This document shows positions 27,229 through 35,973 of a DNA stretch of 64,000 nt, in pieces. Both the position numbers and the translations under genes were made by a program. The DNA is taken from the NCBI RefSeq assembly GCF_001898575.1, contig NZ_MKUD01000010.1, positions 1 through 64,000 on the forward strand. The letters are read 5' to 3'. Under the pieces are notes generated by a model. It did not search any database. It was given only the letters and a program-made list of their open reading frames with translations, and was not told the origin of the DNA. Each line of letters begins with the position of its first letter. Position 1 is the first letter of the stretch. The stretch is from Spirosoma sp. 48-14 (GTDB lineage: Bacteria; Bacteroidota; Bacteroidia; Cytophagales; Spirosomataceae).

Positions 27229-27888
27229 ATGAAAGCTTTTTTAAAACGTTTCGCTCGCTACGTTTATTTAAACTATAAATATCCAAAAGCTCATATTGCC
27301 TTTTCAGCAACTGTTTCATTGGATACGATGCTGGCTGATGGCGTAAAAATATTGCCAGGTAGTATGGTCGGTGATTGCAAAATAGATCGGCATACCTATG
27401 TTGGAACTAACTGTCAATTTTCCAGAACACAAATTGGTGCTTTTACCAGTATTGGACCCGAGGTTATTTGTGGATTAGGTTCACATCCTGTTGATTTTGT
27501 ATCAACTTATCCTGGTTTCTATTCGTCTGAATCGTCAGGGGCGAATTGGTTTGGAAGTATACACAAATTCGTGGATAAACCAACTGTTCAAATTGGTTCA
27601 GACGTATGGATTGGGGCGCGAGCGATCATTCTGGGAGGGGTTAAGGTTGGGCACGGAGCTATTATAGCTGCCGGTGCAGTTGTCACGAAAGATGTACCGG
27701 CCTATGCAATTGTAGGAGGAGTACCGGGAAAAATAATTCGGTATCGGTTTGAGCCAGCTCTATTGGATAAATTACTGAATTCCAATTGGTGGAATATGTC
27801 TGATGAAACACTACGTACACTTTCAAAATATGTAGCAGAACCATCTGTTTTTGTTGAAAAATTAGCAGAAAACCATGGCTATAAGTGA
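27229..27888 (+). CDS. CatB-like hexapeptide-repeat acyltransferase
   Basis: A 219-residue left-handed beta-helix O-acetyltransferase. Hexapeptide repeats run from about 20 to 175 ([60 protein letters not shown]). The loop with [19 protein letters not shown] carries the catalytic His of the CatB/xenobiotic acetyltransferase type. The C-terminus [19 protein letters not shown] is also typical. The start is uncertain among TTG 27217, GTG 27220 and ATG 27229; the ATG is preferred. It overlaps the next acyltransferase gene by 14 bases. It probably acetylates a repeat-unit sugar. Confidence 0.88.
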   Translation: MKAFLKRFARYVYLNYKYPKAHIAFSATVSLDTMLADGVKILPGSMVGDCKIDRHTYVGTNCQFSRTQIGAFTSIGPEVICGLGSHPVDFVSTYPGFYSSESSGANWFGSIHKFVDKPTVQIGSDVWIGARAIILGGVKVGHGAIIAAGAVVTKDVPAYAIVGGVPGKIIRYRFEPALLDKLLNSNWWNMSDETLRTLSKYVAEPSVFVEKLAENHGYK

Positions 27889-28507
27889 GACTGCAAAAGA
27901 ACGAATAAGGACAATTCTTTATTCCTGGCGATTTCCCAGAGATATTATTTACTGTTACTGGAAATTGAACGCATGGCACTCTTCGTGGAGGTTATACCGT
28001 ACACCATTAATCCAGGTACATCGAAAGGCAAAAATTTCAATAGGAAAAGACTGGATTGCCTGTAGTGATCCCAGATATAATTCGTTGGGTGTATCTCAGA
28101 AAGTTATTATCAAAGCTGTTCGGCCAGGGGCTACGATCACCATTGGTAATGGAGTGGGTATGTCGGGAGCTACGATTTCATGTGGGCATAAAATTACAAT
28201 TGGCAACCAGGTTTTATTAGGTAGTGGTGTTCTAATTACCGATAATGATTCTCATGGTATTCACCCTGATTTACGCCATTCTCGCTATCACATTGCAGAA
28301 GCCCCGGTGATTATTGAAGATCAGGTATTTGTTGGGGCAAGATCTATTATTTTAAAAGGGGTAACAATTGGCTATGGGGCAGTAATAGGAGCGGGATCTA
28401 TCGTTACAAAAAATGTACCTGCTTTTAGTATTGTAGCTGGAAATCCAGCCCGTGTTGTCGGAAATGTATTAGATGAAAAATACGCTGGAGAGCTTGTACT
28501 AAAATAG
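27875..28507 (+). CDS. Hexapeptide-repeat O-acyltransferase (WbbJ/NodL-like)
   Basis: A 210-residue left-handed beta-helix acyltransferase. After a 60-residue N-terminal part, repeats run through [40 protein letters not shown] and [20 protein letters not shown], closing with [20 protein letters not shown], the acetyl-CoA-binding end. The loop [15 protein letters not shown] has the catalytic His of maltose/NodL-type acetyltransferases. It starts inside the end of the CatB-like gene (14-base overlap), so the two are translationally coupled. A second acylation of the polymer is inferred. Confidence 0.88.
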   Translation: MAISETAKERIRTILYSWRFPRDIIYCYWKLNAWHSSWRLYRTPLIQVHRKAKISIGKDWIACSDPRYNSLGVSQKVIIKAVRPGATITIGNGVGMSGATISCGHKITIGNQVLLGSGVLITDNDSHGIHPDLRHSRYHIAEAPVIIEDQVFVGARSIILKGVTIGYGAVIGAGSIVTKNVPAFSIVAGNPARVVGNVLDEKYAGELVLK

Positions 28508-28516
28508 AGATTGATA

Positions 28517-29647
28517 ATGAAAAAACCTCTTATATTTTGGTGTGGATCTATCCTGAATTATGAAGGATTAAAACACTATGTTGGTGAATCGGCTGCGGCA
28601 ACTCAATGGTCGTACGGGCTTCTCTCGGCTTTATCGGCAAATAATGTAGCTATAAAAACCTATGCCCCTATTTGGGATTCTGCATTCCCCAAAGGAAAAT
28701 TGTTTCCTGGAAAATCAACTTATCTGGAACAACGTTTTGATCAAACGTTAGTTCGGTATCTAAATTTACCCTGGATTCGTCCGAAATCAATCGCGTTCTC
28801 GCTGGAAAAAGTTATTGAAGATGAGCTTCGAAAAGGGACCAGACCAATAGCTATATTAAATTATAACCCACTCTCTTATTATACTGAGGCATTAGATAAA
28901 ATTAGTCGGAAGTATCCAGATATTCCTTGGGTCAATATTGTCCTGGATCTTAGTGATCCAACTGTTGATAACTGGGCTACTTTTCTTCAAACGACTCAAC
29001 GGTCAAAAGGTAGTGTTTTCCTGTCCTGGTGGGGATATTGTAATGCACCTGTAGAAAACAAACTTCATTTAGATGCTGGTTGGAGTGGCACACTGCCAAC
29101 TACAACAAAAGCGCCAGAAAAAGTATTTATATATGCTGGGAAACTTGAAGAATATGGTGGGATTAATCAGTTGATCGAAGCCATAAAAATTATGCCTGAT
29201 AAAGATGTTTATTTTGATTTTTACGGTAAGCGGAGTAATTCGGCGTTGGATAAACTGGTAGCAATAGATAGCAGGGTTCGGTTTCATGGATTTGTTCCTG
29301 ATGAACAACTGAATGAGGCTTGTAGTAAAGCTACTGCGTTTCTGAATCCTCGGGAGTTGGGTCACACAACGAATAATATGATATTCCCTTCTAAACTGCT
29401 ATTCTATATAAAATACCGTAAACCTATTATTGGGCCTACTATGCCAGGTATTTCACCGGAATATAACAGTTTATTAGTCCAGCCGTCCGATTCTTCACCT
29501 GAGAGCTGGGTTACAGCTATGCAAAAAACAGTACAATTAACAGATAAAGAAACGCAAAAAATTGCTGTTGATTGTGATAAAATCCTTCAGAAAAAAACTT
29601 GGGATAGCCAGGCAACTAGTTTGATAAAATTCTTAGAAGCGTTATAA
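28517..29647 (+). CDS. GT4-like glycosyltransferase
   Basis: A 376-residue GT-B glycosyltransferase. The N-terminal half is divergent (FWCGSILNYEGLKHYVGESA). The C-terminal half has the GT4 pattern: KVFIYAGKLEEYGGINQLIE (about 200-220), VRFHGFVPDEQLNEACSKAT (about 255-275), then PSKLLFYIKYRKPIIG (about 297-312). The usual E-x7-E donor-binding motif is not clean: the first Glu position near ATAFLNPRELG is weak. It therefore may be a diverged member. The start ATG 28517 follows the previous stop by nine bases. The sugar is unknown. Confidence 0.75.
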   Translation: MKKPLIFWCGSILNYEGLKHYVGESAAATQWSYGLLSALSANNVAIKTYAPIWDSAFPKGKLFPGKSTYLEQRFDQTLVRYLNLPWIRPKSIAFSLEKVIEDELRKGTRPIAILNYNPLSYYTEALDKISRKYPDIPWVNIVLDLSDPTVDNWATFLQTTQRSKGSVFLSWWGYCNAPVENKLHLDAGWSGTLPTTTKAPEKVFIYAGKLEEYGGINQLIEAIKIMPDKDVYFDFYGKRSNSALDKLVAIDSRVRFHGFVPDEQLNEACSKATAFLNPRELGHTTNNMIFPSKLLFYIKYRKPIIGPTMPGISPEYNSLLVQPSDSSPESWVTAMQKTVQLTDKETQKIAVDCDKILQKKTWDSQATSLIKFLEAL

Positions 29648-29788
29648 ACAGAATCCTCGTAAGTGCAAAGAGTAGGTTTATACTACCCGATTTATCCTGC
29701 TCTAACGACTGTATGAGCTAATACCAGCGAGGCAATTTAATAAGTAGCGCCTTGTTTTTACAATGACAGATTTATAATTGACCAGACC

Positions 29789-30985
29789 ATGAAACTTCTC
29801 CATGTAATTAACAGTATGGACCCGGCAATGGGAGGTCCCTGTCAGGGGATTCGAAATGTTATTGAAGAATCAGAGCGATTAGGGATTTATAGAGAAGTTG
29901 CCTGTCTTGATGATCCTTCAGCAGATTACCTCGGAAAAGATTCATTTCGTATTCATGCACTTGGCCCAAAAGTAGGCCGCTGGCAATATGGCTCTCGATT
30001 GATTCCATGGCTGAAGGAAAACCTTGATCGTTTCGATGCCGTAATTATAAACGGGTTATGGTTATACCCCAGTTACGGTGCCTGGAAGGCAATTAAGAGT
30101 TATAAAAAAACGTCCAGTAAAGAGTTGAAAATCTTTGTGATGCCACACGGTATGCTGGACCCGTATTTTCAAAAGACATCTACTCGAAAATTAAAGGCTA
30201 TTCGGAACTGGTTTTATTGGGAGTTTCTCGAAAAAAATGTTGTAAATGATGCCGACTGCCTTTTGTTTACCTGTGAGGAGGAGCTTCAGTTGGCCAGGGA
30301 TACATTTAGTTCGTATCATCCTAAAAATACGAAAAATGTAGGGTATGGCATTGAAGAACCTCCTGTCTTTTCAGACAGTATGTCAGCCGCTTTTTATGCA
30401 AAATGTCCAGAGGTTAAAAATAAGCCTTATCTCCTTTTTCTGAGCCGTATTAATTATAAGAAGGGTATTGATCTCTTGATCAAATCATATTCGATGGTTT
30501 TAACTGACTATACATCGAGAGGAAAAGAGGTACCTAAGCTTGTTATTGCTGGCCCGGGCTTGGATACAGCTTATGGAGAAAAAATGCTGGATCTGGTTTC
30601 TGAACATGCTAATTTGAAAGGACAGGTCTTTTTTCCGGGGATGCTTTCCGGCCCATCAAAATGGGGTGCTTTTTATGGATGTGAAGCATTTATCTTACCT
30701 AGTCATCAGGAAAATTTTGGCATTGCGCTGGTTGAAGCATTAGCTTGTAGAAAGCCTGTTTTAACGACAAGTCAGGTCAATATATGGCGGGAAATTACCG
30801 AAGGGAATGCCGGGTTTATTGTAGATGATACGCTTGATGGCACCAAAGAGTTGTTAGAGAAATTTTTAACTCTTGACGATGTGACTAAATGCAATATGGG
30901 GCTAAATGCTCGAAGTACGTTTGAATATAATTTTTCCATCAAAAATTCAGTCCGTCGATTTACGGATGTGATCACTGCTTTTTAA
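29789..30985 (+). CDS. GT4-family glycosyltransferase
   Basis: A 398-residue GT-B glycosyltransferase. The N-terminus MKLLHVINSMDPAMGGPCQG is typical of GT4 enzymes with the Gly-rich acceptor loop. The C-terminal domain has LLFLSRINYKKGIDLLIKSY (about 212-232), VFFPGMLSG (about 280) and the donor-site motif EAFILPSHQENFGIALVEAL (about 300-320) containing the E-x7-E pair (Glu in HQENFGIALVEAL). All catalytic features are present. It is separated from the preceding gene by about 140 bases and is probably part of the same operon. Acceptor and sugar are unknown. Confidence 0.9.
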   Translation: MKLLHVINSMDPAMGGPCQGIRNVIEESERLGIYREVACLDDPSADYLGKDSFRIHALGPKVGRWQYGSRLIPWLKENLDRFDAVIINGLWLYPSYGAWKAIKSYKKTSSKELKIFVMPHGMLDPYFQKTSTRKLKAIRNWFYWEFLEKNVVNDADCLLFTCEEELQLARDTFSSYHPKNTKNVGYGIEEPPVFSDSMSAAFYAKCPEVKNKPYLLFLSRINYKKGIDLLIKSYSMVLTDYTSRGKEVPKLVIAGPGLDTAYGEKMLDLVSEHANLKGQVFFPGMLSGPSKWGAFYGCEAFILPSHQENFGIALVEALACRKPVLTTSQVNIWREITEGNAGFIVDDTLDGTKELLEKFLTLDDVTKCNMGLNARSTFEYNFSIKNSVRRFTDVITAF

Positions 30986-31107
30986 TAGGCTGTATAAGGT
31001 TCTGGGTTTGTTATACGGGTGTTGCTGGTACTACACTCAGTTAAATAATTGAACCAATACATAAGTAATAGAAACACCTGCCAGGATAGTTTCATGAAAT
31101 CTTATTT

Positions 31108-32370
31108 ATGCGAATACTTATTTATGGAATTTTATACGCTCCCGAGCTGACTGGCGTTGGTAAATATTCGGGGGAAATGGCTGCCTGGATGGTGCAACAA
31201 GGGCATGAGGTGGAGGCAATTATGCCAATGCCTTATTATCCTGAATGGAAAGTACGTTCTGATTATAAAAATAAGGGCTGGTTTACAGAAATAGTCGATG
31301 GTGTAACGGTGCGCCGTTGCCCGATCTATGTGCCCAAAAAAGTAACTGCATCAGGTAGGATGCTACTCGACTTTTCATTCCTGATGAGTAGTCTATTTTA
31401 TTGGATTCGTCTGTTTTTCTCGAGACGATACGACGTCGTTATTTGTGTAGCTCCTCCCTTCCATATTGGTTTTTTTCCTGTGCTTTATTCAATAGTACGA
31501 AATGTACCCGTTTGGCTCCATATTCAGGATTTACAGATTGATATTGCCAAAGAAATGGGCATGATAAAAAGCGAAAAATTCCTGAATCTATTGTTTAGTG
31601 CCGAACGCTTCATTTTAAAACGTTGTAAAACGGTATCGACTATAAGTGAAGGAATGATTCGGAAAGTAACCGAAAAAAAATCTACGCAGTCGGATTGTGT
31701 TCTGTTTCCGAATTGGGTCGATGAGGGTTTTGTGAAACCATTGCCTGTACATGAATCACTGCGAGCCGAATTAGGATTAACAGAAACAGATAAAGTGATT
31801 TTGTATTCGGGAAGTATTGGCGAAAAACAGGGGCTGGAGTTAATTGTTGAAGCGGCTAAGCATTTTGCTCATAAGCCAGATATGAAATTCCTGATCTTTG
31901 GATCGGGTGGGGGTAAGGGGCGTCTGGAAGCACTGGTACAGCAGTATAAGCTGACCAACGTATTTTTCCATCCGTTACAGCCTTATGAAAAATTGTCAGC
32001 TCTATTGGCGACTGCTGATATTCATCTGGTCCTACAAAAAAAATCGGCTTCTGACCTGGTGTTGCCCTCTAAATTGACTGGAATTCTGGCGGCTGGTGGC
32101 TGTGCCTTAGTGTCGGCTGTGCCAGGTACTACCCTGCATGAGGTGGTAGCTAGTGAGCAGATGGGTATACTGATCGAGCCTGATTCATTAGAGGCTTTGA
32201 TCGGAGGGATTGACCGGGCATTTCGTTCTGACCGGACAGTCTATCGGGAAAACGCCAGGGCGTATGCCAGACGAAATCTGAGTAAAGATGAGATCCTTCA
32301 GCAATTTGAAGCCCAGATGGTCAATATAATTAATCCGGTATCAGAACCACTCATTGCCGAGCAGGTGTAA
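31108..32370 (+). CDS. wcaI: WcaI-like colanic-acid-type glycosyltransferase
   Basis: A 420-residue GT4 enzyme. The N-terminus MRILIYGILYAPELTGVGKY, followed by EMAAWMVQQGHEVEAI and MPYYPEWKV, is the characteristic start of WcaI, a colanic acid fucosyltransferase-like enzyme. It continues with YDVVICVAPPFHIG and WLHIQDLQIDIAKEMG. The C-terminal donor site is less typical (VLPSKLTGILAAGGCALVSA at about 315-335). An amphipathic or membrane-associated segment near 90-105 (LDFSFLMSSLFYWIRLF) is common in this family. It is followed directly by the Wzi-like gene, and WcaF-like comes next, so this end of the operon resembles a colanic-acid-type module. Confidence 0.88.
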   Translation: MRILIYGILYAPELTGVGKYSGEMAAWMVQQGHEVEAIMPMPYYPEWKVRSDYKNKGWFTEIVDGVTVRRCPIYVPKKVTASGRMLLDFSFLMSSLFYWIRLFFSRRYDVVICVAPPFHIGFFPVLYSIVRNVPVWLHIQDLQIDIAKEMGMIKSEKFLNLLFSAERFILKRCKTVSTISEGMIRKVTEKKSTQSDCVLFPNWVDEGFVKPLPVHESLRAELGLTETDKVILYSGSIGEKQGLELIVEAAKHFAHKPDMKFLIFGSGGGKGRLEALVQQYKLTNVFFHPLQPYEKLSALLATADIHLVLQKKSASDLVLPSKLTGILAAGGCALVSAVPGTTLHEVVASEQMGILIEPDSLEALIGGIDRAFRSDRTVYRENARAYARRNLSKDEILQQFEAQMVNIINPVSEPLIAEQV

Positions 32371-32410
32371 GGGGCTACGACTTGAACAAATTATTCGTGT
32401 TTCAAACGTT

Positions 32411-33961
32411 ATGGTGAAACGGCAGCAATCTCTTTTTCGGGCAATTCATCTCGTTTGTATACAACTGGTTGGCATACCTTCGTTGGCTCAGTTCCAGAAT
32501 CGACCCACGTACGACACAACGATGACGGCCGGAATCCGGTATCGGGCTGAGCTCAGTGGCGTGGTATCTACAAATGGGCGTTCTCCTTTCTGGATGCGGT
32601 CGAATCAGTTTGGGACGGTTCCCTGGCAATTTCCTGCCGGAATTGGCACAGTGGGTGTCACGGGTTTATGGGGCAATCCTCGCCAGGCCCATAAACCCTA
32701 CCTTAAAGCAGGTATTGAGGTTGTTGGTAACCTGAATTCCGCTTCACGGCTGGTGTTGCCAGAAGCTTACGTGGCTGTTCGTCTGGGACATGGCGAGCTG
32801 TACATAGGGCGGCAGAAAGAGATTCATGGATTAGTCGATACCCTCCTTACATCTGGTTCTATTGCCTGGTCTGGTAATGCCGTGCCGATCACACAAATCC
32901 GACTGGGAACCAGGGATTTCGCTCCGCTAAAATTTACCAAAGGCCTGATTGCCGTTAATGCTTTTTTCAGTCACGGCTGGTTTTCGGATACCGACTCGAT
33001 GCACAATGTCATGCTGCATGCCAAAGCCGTTTTTGTACGCGTGGGGAAGCCTACCTGGAAAGTGCGATTTTATGGAGGAATCAATCATTTTGCTCAATGG
33101 GGAGGCTACTCAAAAGCCCTGGCTGATGGCCCTGTTTCTAAGTTTTTGTCGGCTAATGGCTATTTGCCTAGTTCGCTAAAAGCCTACAAATCGGTTGTAT
33201 GGCCGATTGGCCAGCCAGGAAGTGACGATCAATTCTCAGCAATTGATACCATCAATCAGATTGGCAATCACTTGGGATCTATTGATGCAGGTCTTGACAT
33301 TCAGCTTAAAAACGCATCGCTATTTCTGTATTCCCAGCATATTTTTGAAGATAACTCGGGCTTGACATTCAAAAACTTTCCAGACGGTCTTTTCGGTGTC
33401 CGATGGAAAGCGGGCGTATCAAATTCAGGGGCGGTTGTTCAACTAAAGCAACTGACAGCCGAATTCATTACGACACGCAACAGGAGCGGTACCAAACTGC
33501 CTTACGGACGGGATGATTATTTCTTCCATGGCCAGTATCTGGATGGATGGACGCACCAGGGAGCTATTATCGGAACGCCTATTTTCACCCGAACAGCCGA
33601 CTTGCCGTCTGCATTACTGAAAAAAAGTGCCTGGCTCAGCCGGAGTTTTGCCTATCGGCTATTGCCTGTCAACAACAATGATGTTCAATCAGTACATGTG
33701 GGTGCATACGCAGTATTGTTTCAACGGGTTTCGGCTGTGCTGCTGGCGACAGGTAGTCGGTATTACGAGTTTGATTACTCGGCCAGGACCTACGACCAGC
33801 TTTCTATGAGTCTGGAATTAACCAACCTTGTTTTGTCGGGAAGTGTAAACATGGGCCTTAAGCTGGCTTATGATACCGGAGCTATTTTCACTGGCAACCT
33901 CGGTGGAATGCTCACAATTCGTAAAACGGGTTTTTTAACGCAAAAGCCAGTTAACAGGTGA
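32411..33961 (+). CDS. Wzi-like capsule assembly outer-membrane protein
   Basis: A 516-residue outer-membrane protein of the capsule-assembly Wzi family, which anchors or organises polysaccharide at the cell surface. With ATG 32411 it starts MVKRQQSLFRAIHLVCIQLV and a signal peptide ends near SLAQ. The family pattern follows: an N-terminal helical/strand part with RYRAELSGVVSTNGRSPFWM, then LYIGRQKEIHGLVDTLLTSG (the GR-x-x-E barrel strand), and barrel strands up to GMLTIRKTGF. The ATG at 32354 would overlap WcaI and has no signal peptide, so it is rejected. The 18-stranded barrel is complete by length. Confidence 0.85.
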   Translation: MVKRQQSLFRAIHLVCIQLVGIPSLAQFQNRPTYDTTMTAGIRYRAELSGVVSTNGRSPFWMRSNQFGTVPWQFPAGIGTVGVTGLWGNPRQAHKPYLKAGIEVVGNLNSASRLVLPEAYVAVRLGHGELYIGRQKEIHGLVDTLLTSGSIAWSGNAVPITQIRLGTRDFAPLKFTKGLIAVNAFFSHGWFSDTDSMHNVMLHAKAVFVRVGKPTWKVRFYGGINHFAQWGGYSKALADGPVSKFLSANGYLPSSLKAYKSVVWPIGQPGSDDQFSAIDTINQIGNHLGSIDAGLDIQLKNASLFLYSQHIFEDNSGLTFKNFPDGLFGVRWKAGVSNSGAVVQLKQLTAEFITTRNRSGTKLPYGRDDYFFHGQYLDGWTHQGAIIGTPIFTRTADLPSALLKKSAWLSRSFAYRLLPVNNNDVQSVHVGAYAVLFQRVSAVLLATGSRYYEFDYSARTYDQLSMSLELTNLVLSGSVNMGLKLAYDTGAIFTGNLGGMLTIRKTGFLTQKPVNR

Positions 33962-34001
33962 AGCTGATCCTACAAAAGATGTATCATTAATTGAATAGAC
34001 C

Positions 34002-34589
34002 ATGTATCAACAGATCGATAATTTCAAGTTACCTCCTGGCTTCCGTGGCCGACCCGGTTGGTATGTACAGCTTTGGTGGATCGTTGAATCCTTATTTTTC
34101 AGAACGTCCCCTCAGTTTATGTACGGATGGCGTCGGTTTCTGCTTCGAAGTTTTGGCGCTACTATAGGTCAGCGTGTTCAGGTCAGGCCGTCTGTACACA
34201 CGCAGTTTCCGTGGAAAGTGACCATTGGCGATTCAACCCGTATTGGTGATGATGTTGTACTGTATAGCTTAGGACCTATTACGATTGGGGCGAATGTGAT
34301 AGTCTCGCAAAAGAGCTACATCTGTACGGGCTCGCACGACTATATGGATGCCGATTTCGCCATTTTTACGGAGCCTGTCGTTATAGAAGATGAATGCTGG
34401 CTGGCAACCGATGTGTACGTAGCGCCCGGTGTTACGATTGGAAAAGGTACGGTTGTTGGGGCAAGGTCGTCGGTGTTAAAGTCTCTGCCTGCCAATAAAG
34501 TATGTGTTGGTACGCCAGCCAAACCACTCAAAGATCGTAAGCAACTGGACGCGTATTCAGAGGGGGTTCAGGAGGTCTGGAGTGTTTAG
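34002..34589 (+). CDS. wcaF: WcaF-like colanic-acid acetyltransferase
   Basis: A 195-residue hexapeptide O-acetyltransferase. The N-terminus has the WcaF features GRPGWYVQLWWIVESLFFRT and FMYGWRRFLLRSFGATIGQR. Hexapeptide repeats follow, including HTQFPWKVTIGDSTRIGDDV and SLGPITIGANVIVSQ. The catalytic His lies in ICTGSHDYMD (about 112), and the acetyl-CoA side closes with ECWLATDVYVAPGVTIGKGT and SVLKSLPANKVCVGTPAKPL. Last gene of the plus-strand operon; its stop is three bases before a 29-bp perfect inverted repeat. It probably adds an acetyl group to a polymer sugar. Confidence 0.9.
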   Translation: MYQQIDNFKLPPGFRGRPGWYVQLWWIVESLFFRTSPQFMYGWRRFLLRSFGATIGQRVQVRPSVHTQFPWKVTIGDSTRIGDDVVLYSLGPITIGANVIVSQKSYICTGSHDYMDADFAIFTEPVVIEDECWLATDVYVAPGVTIGKGTVVGARSSVLKSLPANKVCVGTPAKPLKDRKQLDAYSEGVQEVWSV

Positions 34590-34592
34590 TTA

Positions 34593-34654
34593 TTAAGCCG
34601 TTGTTAGCGTGAGGCCAGATTTGAGAATCTGGCCTCACGCTAACAACGGCTTAA
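34593..34654. repeat. 29-bp perfect inverted repeat at a convergent gene end
   Basis: The left arm at 34593-34621 (starting TTAAGCCGTTGTTAGCGTGA) and right arm at 34626-34654 are exact complements over 29 bases with a TGAG loop. The wcaF stop is just to the left, and the right arm contains the last four codons and stop of the epimerase gene. There is no T-run on either side, so this is not a classical rho-independent terminator, although such a long hairpin should block transcription from both sides. Confidence 0.9.
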
Positions 34655-35608
34655 TGCCGCCTGTGCATTTCTGCTAGCCAGCCAGTCGGCCATTTGCTGA
34701 AGACCTTCAGATAGGCTCGTGGTAGGTTGATAGGCCAGTTTCTGCTTCGACCTGGTCAAGTCAGCCCAGGTATGGGCTACATCACCAGGTCGGTCCGGCC
34801 TTTGAATGATACGTGCTTTCTGATTGGTCACATCTTCCATCAGGGTAATCAACTGCCGTAACGATATATAGCTCCCGCTGCCAATGTTGTAAATGGAAAA
34901 ACCATCGATCCGAAACATGGCTTTACTGATTCCCTGTACAATATCGGCTACAAAAGTGTAATCGCGGCTAGTCCCTTTGCCATAAAGGGTCAGCTGATGT
35001 TGCTGGCGTATGGCTTCTAAAAATTGATAAATAGCCATGTCAGGCCGCTGACGTGGTCCATAGACAGTGAAAAAACGCAGGCAGGTACTCTCAATACCAT
35101 ATTGCTGGTGATAGTGTCGGCAGAGTTGCTCCCCTTTATATTTAGTAAGCGCATAGGGTGAAATCGGAAACAAATGCTGGCAATCTTCCTGAAGGGGCAT
35201 AGCCGGATGATCGCCATAAACCGACGAGGAAGAGCCAAAAATTAGTTTTCGTACACCAGACTGATGCATAGCGTTGAGTAGCGTACGCGTACCGTTGAGA
35301 TTTACATCGGCGTATACATCCGGGCGCTGAAGCGAGGCCTGAACGCCGGGTAAAGCAGCTAAATGAATCACCACATCGAACTGACCTTGCCTGAATACAT
35401 GAGTCAGGTAAGGGGCATCCCGAATGTCGCCCTCATGCAGAAAGTAGGCTGGATGACCCAGGCTTTGATGAATATTCCGAAGTTTTTGTTCACGTGAGTA
35501 ATTCGTGTGGAAATTATCCAGTACATGCACCCGACAGCCCATAGTGAGTAAATGATCGGCTACATGCGACCCTATAAACCCAGCACCACCCGTAATTAGT
35601 ACATTCAT
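34640..35608 (-). CDS. NAD-dependent sugar epimerase/dehydratase (UDP-glucuronate 4-epimerase-like)
   Basis: A 322-residue short-chain dehydrogenase of the extended (GalE/GAE) type that interconverts nucleotide sugars. With ATG 35608 it starts MNVLITGGAGFIGSHVADHL, the NAD-binding Gly-x-x-Gly-x-x-Gly. The catalytic Ser/Tyr/Lys triad is seen in FGSSSSVYG (about 115-123) and SPYALTKYKGE (about 144-154). RFFTVYGPRQRPDMAIYQF (about 175-195) resembles UDP-glucuronate epimerases. The substrate is inferred, not certain; it likely supplies a sugar for the neighbouring operon. A longer frame beginning at 35704 lacks a sensible start and is rejected. The last codons lie in the 29-bp inverted repeat. 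Confidence 0.9.
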   Translation of the reverse strand: MNVLITGGAGFIGSHVADHLLTMGCRVHVLDNFHTNYSREQKLRNIHQSLGHPAYFLHEGDIRDAPYLTHVFRQGQFDVVIHLAALPGVQASLQRPDVYADVNLNGTRTLLNAMHQSGVRKLIFGSSSSVYGDHPAMPLQEDCQHLFPISPYALTKYKGEQLCRHYHQQYGIESTCLRFFTVYGPRQRPDMAIYQFLEAIRQQHQLTLYGKGTSRDYTFVADIVQGISKAMFRIDGFSIYNIGSGSYISLRQLITLMEDVTNQKARIIQRPDRPGDVAHTWADLTRSKQKLAYQPTTSLSEGLQQMADWLASRNAQAALSRC

Positions 35609-35973
35609 AAGTGAAATTGGCCCATCCGATGGTTCCTGAGATGTTAGTTCTAAATAGATAAGAATATTTATTTTTATTAGAAAATATATCTTATTAGATA
35701 CCAAAATAGAATTTTATTAAATAAATATACGGTATTTGTTTTCAATTATCTAAAAATAAAAAATAAATTATCCCCTTAAATAGGAGTTTTCAGGGAAGCA
35801 TGTTTGGGCGTTTATCGTTCGCTATCTTCGGCGTTTCAATAATGAAATAGCATTAAGTCTGTGTATGAATTTGCTGGAATAGGCTGTCACGGTGTTCGAT
35901 AACCTACTGATTAACGATCTGAAAAAAACATACCCGTCGGTACAAGGGTTTATTACTCAACGACATCTGTACT
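35609..35973. other. A+T-rich divergent intergenic region
   Basis: About 365 bases between the epimerase gene (minus) and the histidine kinase gene (plus). The part 35640-35780 is very A+T-rich. On the minus strand CTATTTTGG near 35700 is a near-match to the -7 consensus. No RNA gene or repeat was recognised. Confidence 0.3.

Noticed and set aside
34593-34654. Insertion-sequence ends or attachment site
   Set aside because: The two arms are only four bases apart and one arm is coding sequence of the epimerase gene; no element lies between them.
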